41,448 nucleotides of DNA from Candidatus Uhrbacteria bacterium GW2011_GWF2_39_13 (GTDB taxonomy: Bacteria; Patescibacteriota; Patescibacteriia; UBA9934; GWF2-40-263). The notes beneath the pieces were generated by a model. The model did not search any database, had not been told where the DNA came from, and saw only the letters and a program-made list of their open reading frames with translations. The stretch spans positions 1 to 41,448 of the forward strand of contig LBWG01000007.1 of NCBI GenBank assembly GCA_000993535.1, read 5' to 3'. Both the position numbers and the translations under genes were made by a program. Shown piece by piece: positions 28,620 through 36,268 of the stretch; within the stretch, counting starts at the first letter, position 1, and every line of letters begins with the position of its first letter.

Positions 28620-28967
28620 ATGCGTATTACTTCAATAAAAGGAACGAACATGCTTCTTACGGATGCAATTAAATCTCGAGTAACCTCCCAGGCTGTCGCT
28701 TTAGAGAAATTAACGAAAGATTTTGAACCAGTGGCAGAATTACGAGTAGAAGTTGGAAAATCCACAAAACATCATGCAAAAGGGCCTTTTTTTCTTGCAG
28801 AATTTCAGCTCCATGTTCCAGGAACCGAATTAAGAGCTTCTGTTCTGGAAGAAGATTTATACCACGCAATTTCTCAAGCTCGAGATCAAATACGACGACA
28901 ACTGAAAGGATATAAAGATAAGTTAAAAGAAAAGAGTCAGAAAAAAGAACGACCAGATAAAAAGTAA
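28620..28967 (+). CDS. raiA: ribosome hibernation/interface factor (HPF/RaiA family)
   Basis: MRITSIKGTNMLLTDAIKSRVTSQAVALEKL..., DLYHAISQARDQIRRQLKGYKDK; next to secA. Confidence 0.85.
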   Translation: MRITSIKGTNMLLTDAIKSRVTSQAVALEKLTKDFEPVAELRVEVGKSTKHHAKGPFFLAEFQLHVPGTELRASVLEEDLYHAISQARDQIRRQLKGYKDKLKEKSQKKERPDKK

Positions 28968-29003
28968 AATCAAACGACGGGGGAATCCCCGTCGTTTGAT
29001 TAA
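28967..29003 (+). terminator. intrinsic terminator between raiA and secA
   Basis: aatcaaacgacgggg-gaat-ccccgtcgtttgatt. Confidence 0.8.
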
Positions 29004-29033
29004 TTCATCAAAAAAGAGGATAATCATGCCCGT

Positions 29034-31817
29034 ATGTCAAAGATTTTGAAGGTTCTTTTTGGGGATCCAAACAAAAAATTGCTTAACGAATTACAAAAAG
29101 AAGTTGAAAAAATAAATGGATTTGAATCAACCATCCAACTTCTTTCTGACGAAGCATTAAAAGTTAAAACGCAGGAATTTAAAACAAAACTTTCTCAAGG
29201 AGTTCTTCTTGATAATCTTCTCCATGAGGCTTTCGCGGTTGTGCGTGAGGCAGCTCGTCGAACACTCGGACAGCGTCATTATGATGTTCAACTCATTGGA
29301 GGACTTGTGTTGCATCGCGGTCAAATTGCTGAAATGCGTACTGGTGAAGGGAAAACATTAACCTCTACTCTAGCCTTGTATACGAATGCTCTGCGCGGAC
29401 AGGGATGCCATCTTGTTACGGTCAACGATTATTTGGCCAGACGTGATGCTGTCTGGATGGGACAAGTGTTTCATTTTCTTGGGTTATCCGTTGCCTGTAT
29501 TCAGCAAGACGGTGGGCTACTCTATGACCCTTCTTTTAAGCATAAAGAAGGCGGGGAGATTGAACAAAAAGCGGATGAAGAACGTGATGAGACAGGTTCC
29601 TTTCATGTTCGTGAAGATTACTTGCGTCCTTGTTCTCGAAAAGAGGCCTATGGAGCGGATATTACCTATGGAACCAATAATCAGTTTGGGTTTGATTATC
29701 TTCGCGATAACATGGCATCTACCTTAGATCAGTGTGTTATGCGCGAACTTCACTACGCGATTGTCGATGAAATCGATTCTATTTTGATCGATGAAGCTCG
29801 TACTCCATTGATTATTTCTGCCGCGGCTGAAAAATCAAATGATCTTTATTATCGTTTCGCACAAATGACGAATGAGTTAAATGAGAAGGAACATTTTAAT
29901 GTTGACGAAAAAATGCGAACAGCCACGCTTACGGAAGCTGGAATTGAAAAGATCGAAAAAGTGTTAGGAATTGAAAATTTATACGCCATGGATCAAGGAC
30001 TCTATCAGCGTTTTGCTGATACGGCTTTGCGTGCGAAGGCAAACTATCAGCGCGATGTCCATTATGTCGTGAAAAATGGAGAGGTCATTATTGTAGATGA
30101 ATTTACCGGACGTTTAATGCCTGGTCGTAGATTTTCCGAAGGTATTCATCAAGCCATTGAGGCCAGAGAAGGTGTGGAGATAAAAAATGAGAGTCGAACC
30201 ATGGCGACGATTACCTTCCAAAATTTATTCCGCATGTATCACAAATTAGCTGGAATGACGGGTACGGCTGCCACAGAAGCAGAGGAGTTTTCAAAAATTT
30301 ATAATCTGGAAGTGGTGGAGATTCCAACGAATCAGCCTATTGTTCGTGTTGATGCGCAAGATCGTGTTTATAAAACAGAACTTGGAAAATTTTCTGCACT
30401 TGTGAATGATATTCGTGAATATCAACAAAAAGGTCAGCCTGTGTTAGTGGGTACAGTGAGTGTGGAAAAAAATGAACTTCTTTCCCAGTTGTTAACAAAA
30501 GCTGGTATTACCCATCAACTGTTAAATGCTAAAAACCATGTTCAAGAAGGGGAGATTATTGCACAAGCCGGACGCAAGAGTGCTGTGACGATTGCCACAA
30601 ACATGGCAGGGCGGGGAGTGGATATTAAACTTGGAGGAAACCCTCCAGTAAAAGAAGAGGAAGACGAGGTGAAAAGATTGGGAGGACTTCATGTGATCGG
30701 AACCGAAAGACATGATTCACGTCGTATCGATAATCAGTTGCGTGGACGCTCTGGTCGTCAAGGAGATCCTGGGTACACGCAGTTCTATCTTTCTATGGAA
30801 GATGGATTGATGCGGATTTTTGGATCTGATCGTGCAAAGGGGATGATGGATCGATTAGGGATACCTGACGATATGCCCATTGAAAATAGTTTTATTACCG
30901 GTTCTATTGAAAAAGCCCAGACACGCGTGGAAGGACACCACTTTGATGCTCGCAAACATCTGCTTGAATATGACGATGTTTTAAATAAACATCGTGAGGT
31001 GATTTACGCCCGTCGTCGAGAGATTTTAGAAACCTTTTCCAAAGAACCAGAAAAAATGCGAGATCGTATTTTGGATGTCATCGAGGGAGAGATTGAACAG
31101 ATCGTTCTTTTTCATTCTTCTGAAAATGCTGCAGACGGAACGTGGAATCTTAAAGAAATTATTGAGACACTCAATACCATCATTACTCTCTCAGATGAAG
31201 AATTGTCTGATTTTAAACAGATGGGCTTAGTGATCAAGCAAGACAAGGAACAACTCGCACAAATGCGTACTCAAGTGATTATTAAAATCATGGAAAGTAT
31301 CCGAGCCCACTATGATGCTCTGTATGATGTGTTTGAGGATCGCAAGAGTGTTTATAACATTGAACGCGGAGTTCTTTTGCGCGCTATTGATATGCTGTGG
31401 GTAGACCACCTGGCGGCTATGGGGGCTTTGCGTACCGGCATCGGGTTGCAGGGGTATGGTCAGCGAGATCCATTGATCGAATACAAAAAAGAAGGATTTA
31501 ACATGTTTCAGCATTTGCTTGGTTCCATTAACAACGAAATCACCAATACCTTCTTTAAGTACGCAAAACATGCAGTAGACATGAAAGTTCAGGTTGATTT
31601 GGGTAGATCTCTTTTTCAAAAAGCCGGTATTATTCTTCAAGGTCCAGCAAAAATCAGCAACGGAGGAACGGAAAAATCAATAACAGTAGAATCTCCTCAA
31701 ACAAACGAATCCAAAATTGGCCGCAATGATTCGTGTTTCTGTGGGTCAGGGAAGAAATATAAGCGTTGTGGATTAGTAAATACCATAGAGCATCAGAAAA
31801 ACTTGAAAAAAGTATAA
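29034..31817 (+). CDS. secA: preprotein translocase ATPase SecA
   Basis: MRTGEGKTLTSTLALY, VDEIDSILIDEARTPLIIS, GRSGRQGDPG, C-terminal CFCGSGKKYKRCG SEC-C motif. Confidence 0.98.
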   Translation: MSKILKVLFGDPNKKLLNELQKEVEKINGFESTIQLLSDEALKVKTQEFKTKLSQGVLLDNLLHEAFAVVREAARRTLGQRHYDVQLIGGLVLHRGQIAEMRTGEGKTLTSTLALYTNALRGQGCHLVTVNDYLARRDAVWMGQVFHFLGLSVACIQQDGGLLYDPSFKHKEGGEIEQKADEERDETGSFHVREDYLRPCSRKEAYGADITYGTNNQFGFDYLRDNMASTLDQCVMRELHYAIVDEIDSILIDEARTPLIISAAAEKSNDLYYRFAQMTNELNEKEHFNVDEKMRTATLTEAGIEKIEKVLGIENLYAMDQGLYQRFADTALRAKANYQRDVHYVVKNGEVIIVDEFTGRLMPGRRFSEGIHQAIEAREGVEIKNESRTMATITFQNLFRMYHKLAGMTGTAATEAEEFSKIYNLEVVEIPTNQPIVRVDAQDRVYKTELGKFSALVNDIREYQQKGQPVLVGTVSVEKNELLSQLLTKAGITHQLLNAKNHVQEGEIIAQAGRKSAVTIATNMAGRGVDIKLGGNPPVKEEEDEVKRLGGLHVIGTERHDSRRIDNQLRGRSGRQGDPGYTQFYLSMEDGLMRIFGSDRAKGMMDRLGIPDDMPIENSFITGSIEKAQTRVEGHHFDARKHLLEYDDVLNKHREVIYARRREILETFSKEPEKMRDRILDVIEGEIEQIVLFHSSENAADGTWNLKEIIETLNTIITLSDEELSDFKQMGLVIKQDKEQLAQMRTQVIIKIMESIRAHYDALYDVFEDRKSVYNIERGVLLRAIDMLWVDHLAAMGALRTGIGLQGYGQRDPLIEYKKEGFNMFQHLLGSINNEITNTFFKYAKHAVDMKVQVDLGRSLFQKAGIILQGPAKISNGGTEKSITVESPQTNESKIGRNDSCFCGSGKKYKRCGLVNTIEHQKNLKKV

Positions 31818-31878
31818 AATTGGGGCAGATAATAACGAAAAAGTGGAACTATCTACCCAAAAATTGTACTCAATCGAC

Positions 31879-31907
31879 TTGATAATCGTCTATTAATCGT
31901 CTATTAT
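31879..31907 (+). promoter_or_regulatory. promoter of fic with 11-bp tandem repeat in spacer/-10
   Basis: TTGATA-N17-TATTAT; aatcgtctatt x2 at 31884-31905; ATG at 31917. Confidence 0.55.
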
Positions 31908-31916
31908 ACGTATATA

Positions 31917-32966
31917 ATGACTAATCAAAGAATTCTCATGTTTAACCCAAAATATACGATAACAAATAAGCTTTTGGGTAATATCAAGCGCGTAGCGGAA
32001 ATTGTCACCGACCTAAATAGTCACAGTTTTCCCAAAGTGGTGCTTTTGGAAATGGAACGTCGTGCTCGGGAAATATCTGCTTATTCCTCAACCAGCATTG
32101 AGGGTAATCCTTTGCCGCTGACGGACGTTAAAAGGATTCTCAAAAACAGACCGGAGTATATTCGTGATTCTGAAAAGGAAGTTTTAAATTACAACAAGGC
32201 CTTGATTGAATTGGATGAGCTGATTAGGGAGAAAAAAATAGCTCTCAATATTGATTGGTTGGAAAAAATTCAGAAAATGGTCATGGACGGTCTTATAGCA
32301 GAACATCGCTCTGGTCATATCCGAAAAGAGCCGGTTTTTGTCAATGATCCAAGGATCAGAAAAACCATATATTGGCCGCCGGATCATCAGGAAGTAATAT
32401 CCCTGCTTAACGATTTGTTTGAATTTTTGGAAAAAAATAATCAATCAGTCGACCCATTGATTTTGGCTGGTATTTTTCACAGTCAATTTGTGATCGTTCA
32501 TCCGTTCATTGATGGCAATGGGCGCACGGCGCGCCTGGCGACTAAAGTTTTGTTGGCGAAAATGGGTCTCAACACATTTAACTTATTCAGTTTTGAAAAT
32601 TATTATAATCAAAATGTTACCCGCTATTTTGAGGAGGTTGGCTTGCTGGGTAATTATTATGATCTGAAAGACCAAATTGATTTTACTTCCTGGCTGGAAT
32701 ATTTCACGGATGGGATTATCGATGAACTTTTGCGAGTGGAAAAGGAGTTGGAAAAAGAAGCCATCAATCCCGATACGGCTCTGAAAGAGTATCATCAGAA
32801 AATAATTGATTTTATCAAAGAAAAAGGTTTTATTACCGATAAGGATTACTCTGTGCTCACTGATCGCGCCAAACCGACAAGAAACTTGGATTTCAGAAAA
32901 CTTATTGATTTAGGAATTATTGTGAAGGCTGGCAAGGGCAAGGCGACTTATTACAAATTGAAGTAA
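31917..32966 (+). CDS. Fic domain protein (AMPylator-like) with N-terminal inhibitory motif
   Basis: SSTSIEGN inhibitory motif and HPFIDGNGRTARLATKVLL Fic motif; C-terminal winged-helix-like part. Confidence 0.93.
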   Translation: MTNQRILMFNPKYTITNKLLGNIKRVAEIVTDLNSHSFPKVVLLEMERRAREISAYSSTSIEGNPLPLTDVKRILKNRPEYIRDSEKEVLNYNKALIELDELIREKKIALNIDWLEKIQKMVMDGLIAEHRSGHIRKEPVFVNDPRIRKTIYWPPDHQEVISLLNDLFEFLEKNNQSVDPLILAGIFHSQFVIVHPFIDGNGRTARLATKVLLAKMGLNTFNLFSFENYYNQNVTRYFEEVGLLGNYYDLKDQIDFTSWLEYFTDGIIDELLRVEKELEKEAINPDTALKEYHQKIIDFIKEKGFITDKDYSVLTDRAKPTRNLDFRKLIDLGIIVKAGKGKATYYKLK

Positions 32967-32992
32967 GATTTTTCTTAATTGACTGAATTTTT

Positions 32993-33046
32993 ATGCCAAA
33001 TATAGTCATAAAAGGCGCTAGGACTCACAATTTAAAAAATATCTAG
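32993..33046 (+). pseudogene. 5' remnant of uvrA (17 codons then stop)
   Basis: Translates MPNIVIKGARTHNLKNI*, the characteristic UvrA N-terminus, then diverges. Confidence 0.75.
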
Positions 33047-33048
33047 GG

Positions 33049-33076
33049 AAGGCGATCTCAATCTCGAGGTCGCCTT
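33049..33076 (+). terminator. hairpin after the uvrA remnant
   Basis: aaggcgatctc-aatctc-gaggtcgcctt. Confidence 0.6.
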
Positions 33077-33247
33077 TATGTTTTCCCCTGACCGTATGGT
33101 TTTTGACTGTTTGATGCCTGTATTAACTCATGTTTCTTAGATTTTCTTATGTCGATGGTTGACGAAATTGCTATTTTATGGAACATTTAGATATCAATAT
33201 AGATTGACTTTGGCAATAAGTTGCTCTAAATAGGGCGATTTTTTGCC

Positions 33248-33959
33248 ATGGTAGATCTATTGGTCAGCTTCTTTTTCTGAGAGAGAAGCTTTTTCACAAC
33301 TCCAAGTCTATCAGGCTTGGAAAGAAACTGGCTATCAGCCGGAAGGAGTACAAGAGTCTCAGAATTGGTTTGAGGCGATCGTCAATAAGCTCGGTGGCGA
33401 GGAATCTGCCGAACGCTTCCTTAGGGGCGAATTGGTCGTCCTCGAGGATACCGTCAAACGCTGGCGTGAAGTCGATGGTATCATCTACCTTACCGTCACC
33501 CTCGACAAGCCAACAAGCGGTGAGGGGTGGATTTATCGGACGGAAGAAAAAGGAAATAGGGTAAGAACCTACGCCAAGAGCGTGCTTCGTTCGAAAAAAT
33601 TTACTTCCTCCACTGCTGGTACGTACGAGATCGTCATCCTCAAGGGTTCGCTCTTCGAGGATAATGATCGCATGACCAGCAATATCCGTGCCAAGGCGGA
33701 TGGTATGGGGCTCGTGAAGCCCAACGCCGACATCGCCTGCCTTATCCGTGAACAGTTCTCGGACAAGGAGATCGAAGCCATGGGTCTTTGGTGGATCGTT
33801 GCCATGCACGAGCCTATCAAAGATTCTGACGGCGATCCGAGCCTCCTTTCGGCTCATCGTGTTGTTGATGGTCGTTGGCTCCATGCGTGCCGCGGCTATC
33901 CTGGCCGCAGGTGGGATCGTGAGGACGGCTTCGCGTTCCTTGTCCCGCAAGTGTCTTAG
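33248..33959 (+). pseudogene. frameshifted hypothetical protein sharing a C-terminal domain with 21704..23743
   Basis: Frame open 33255-33959 (...SEREAFSQLQVYQAWKETGYQPEGVQESQNWFEAIVNKLGGEESAERFLRGELVVLEDTVKRWREVDG...FAFLVPQVS*); ATG 33248 in another frame, joined by one extra T in the T5 run 33272-33276; promoter TTGACT-N17-TAAATA at 33204-33232. Confidence 0.6.
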
Positions 33960-34070
33960 CACTCAGTTCTTTGAACCTTGTGCATGGGCACTTTGTTCCT
34001 TAGTCCTTTGCACTAACTGCGCTGTACCCTTGTTGATTGTCAACATTGGGTGCGGCGTCTTTTTGTTTTC

Positions 34071-34084
34071 CTGCCTACCGGCAG
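34071..34084. repeat. hairpin ctgcctaccggcag
   Basis: 5-bp stem within cctgcctaccggcagacagg. Confidence 0.5.
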
Positions 34085-34097
34085 ACAGGTGTGATAA

Positions 34098-34123
34098 ACC
34101 ACGTCGCTCGCGAGCGACGTGGT
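34098..34123. repeat. perfect 26-bp palindrome
   Basis: accacgtcgctcgcgagcgacgtggt is its own reverse complement. Confidence 0.95.
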
Positions 34124-34252
34124 AAACTTATTTTGGAAGTAGGTGAATATGTTAAAGACGAAAATTTGATACAATAAACCCGTTGTAAAATAGTCTTACG
34201 TCTGCAAAATGCTATATTCGGCTGCAAGCTATTTTCGAAAACATCAAAAGAT

Positions 34253-35623
34253 ATGATCCATCTTTATAATACCCTCACTCGTCAAAAGGAAGAGTTTATT
34301 TCTATTCATGAAGGCAAAGTCGGGATCTACAGCTGTGGTCCTACAGTGTATTGGTTTGCTCACATTGGAAACATGAGAAGTTTTTTGTTTGCAGATATTT
34401 TGCGTCGAACACTTGAACTTAACGGATATGAGGTAAAGATGGTGATGAATATTACTGATGTGGGTCACCTCACAGGAGATCTGGACGATGGTGAAGATAA
34501 AATGTTGGTGGCGATGCGTCGTGAAGGAAAAACAGCTGAAGAGATCGCATTGTTTTATACTCAAGCGTTCATGAAGGATTTAGCACAGCTCAATATCAAA
34601 CCAGCCAACATTTATCCAAAGGCAACCGATCATATCCCTGAACAAATTCAGATGGTACGACAGTTAGAGAAAAATGGATTTACCTATAAGACTTCTGATG
34701 GAATTTATTTTGACACTTCAAAACTTTCTCAGTACGGACGTCTTTCGGGTCAGAAGAGTGAAGAGAAAAAAGCTGGTGCACGCGTAGAGATGGGGGAAAA
34801 ACGAAATACGACGGATTTTGCTCTTTGGAAATTTTCTCCTCAAAACAGTTCGCGAGACATGGAATGGGATTCTCCCTGGGGAGTAGGATTTCCGGGTTGG
34901 CATTTGGAATGTTCCGCCATGTCCATGAAATATCTTGATGTCCCTTTTGATATTCACACCGGAGGCGTGGATCATATTGCGGTCCATCACGAAAATGAAA
35001 TCGCTCAAACACAAGCAGATGAAGGAGTCTTGGAGGCAAATGTTTGGATGCATAGTGAATTTCTTACGGTCAATGACGGAAAGATGTCCAAGTCGTTGGG
35101 AAATCTTTATACCGTGGAAGATTTGCAAGATAAAGGATTTGATCCTTTGGTTTATCGGTATTTTGTTTTGGGTGCTCATTATCGATCAAAATTAAATTTT
35201 ACCTTTGAAGGACTTGAGGCTGCGAAAAATGCTCTTTATAAACTTCGTGAAACAGTACGAGAGTGGAATCAACCAGAGGATGGATCTTCAGAATTAGAAG
35301 AAGCATTTATAAAAGCTTTAAATGATGATCTGAATACCCCCCAGGCTCTTGCTATTGTTTGGGAGCTTGTAAATGCTCCATTGCCTTCTTCCATAAAAGC
35401 TCATTCGCTTTTGTGGATGGATAAAGTGTTAGGGTTACGTTTAGAAGAGTTTATTGCTCAACCTGTTCAGATTCCTTTAGAAATACAAGAGTTAGTGAAC
35501 GAACGGGAAGAGGCGCGTATTCAGAAAGATTGGGCGAAATCGGATGTTCTTCGTAAGGAAATAGAACAACGAGGATATTTCATTGAAGATACTCAACAAG
35601 GAACGAAGGTAAAAAAAAATTAA
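34253..35623 (+). CDS. cysS: cysteine--tRNA ligase
   Basis: YSCGPTVYWFAHIGNMRSF, GFPGWHLECSAMS, HHENEIAQTQA, KMSKSLGN. Confidence 0.97.
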   Translation: MIHLYNTLTRQKEEFISIHEGKVGIYSCGPTVYWFAHIGNMRSFLFADILRRTLELNGYEVKMVMNITDVGHLTGDLDDGEDKMLVAMRREGKTAEEIALFYTQAFMKDLAQLNIKPANIYPKATDHIPEQIQMVRQLEKNGFTYKTSDGIYFDTSKLSQYGRLSGQKSEEKKAGARVEMGEKRNTTDFALWKFSPQNSSRDMEWDSPWGVGFPGWHLECSAMSMKYLDVPFDIHTGGVDHIAVHHENEIAQTQADEGVLEANVWMHSEFLTVNDGKMSKSLGNLYTVEDLQDKGFDPLVYRYFVLGAHYRSKLNFTFEGLEAAKNALYKLRETVREWNQPEDGSSELEEAFIKALNDDLNTPQALAIVWELVNAPLPSSIKAHSLLWMDKVLGLRLEEFIAQPVQIPLEIQELVNEREEARIQKDWAKSDVLRKEIEQRGYFIEDTQQGTKVKKN

Positions 35624-35659
35624 CATTTTCTGGTTTTTATTAACACTTCTGTCGACACA

Positions 35660-35690
35660 CCGCATAAGTATGACTTATGCGGTTTTTCTT
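35660..35690 (+). terminator. intrinsic terminator after cysS
   Basis: ccgcataagt-atg-acttatgcgg followed by a T-rich tract. Confidence 0.85.
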
Positions 35691-35713
35691 TTTGTGGTAA
35701 AATAATTCATGAT

Positions 35714-36268
35714 ATGCCTAAAGATGCACGATTTATTGATTCAGAGTCATCCAAAAAAAAGAGAGGTCGTGTTGAAACTCGGGATGTGTCTGTTCCTTCC
35801 ACACCTGAGACGATTCCGGAGATTCCCTCTACATCTGAGACCAAACAGGAACAGCCAGAGCGTTTCTTAGAAGCAGAGAAGGAAACTCAACAGGACGAAG
35901 CCTCATTACCAGGTCGTTTTTCAACCACTCAGAAGACTCTTGCGAAGAAAAAAGTGCAAGAAGATCGCCTTGAGGAAGAAATTGAGGATATTTTAGAAGA
36001 AGATTTAAAAGATTTGTATCTTTCTCTTCCTCCTAAAAAACAAGCAGAATTTCGTTTAAAAGGAGAAGAAATACGTTCGCGAATTCGTCAACTCACTAGT
36101 TCTGTTAAAATTAACGCAAAAAAGATTTTTCAACTCATTCGTTCGTGGTTAAAGGTGATTCCTGGGGTGAATCGATTTTTTCTTGAACAGACAGCTAAAA
36201 TAAAAACAGATAAAATTTTGATGGTGGCGGAAGAAGAACAAAAACGAACACAAAAAGAACTCATGTGA
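35714..36268 (+). CDS. charged hypothetical protein
   Basis: 184 aa, low-complexity E/K/S/T-rich N-terminus; overlaps the next gene by 4 nt. Confidence 0.6.
   Translation: MPKDARFIDSESSKKKRGRVETRDVSVPSTPETIPEIPSTSETKQEQPERFLEAEKETQQDEASLPGRFSTTQKTLAKKKVQEDRLEEEIEDILEEDLKDLYLSLPPKKQAEFRLKGEEIRSRIRQLTSSVKINAKKIFQLIRSWLKVIPGVNRFFLEQTAKIKTDKILMVAEEEQKRTQKELM

Noticed and set aside
33052-33066. gatctcaatctcgag after the uvrA stub, which would read DLNLE as if UvrA continued (NIDLNLE) after a 10-nt insertion
   Set aside because: The stretch is fully explained as part of the hairpin aaggcgatctc...gaggtcgcctt, and nothing downstream matches UvrA.
33294-33962. 222-aa minus-strand ORF overlapping the 33.25-33.96 kb gene
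   Set aside because: The plus frame has an upstream promoter, protein-like composition and resemblance to the C-terminus of 21704..23743; the long minus ORF is a shadow caused by GC-rich third positions.
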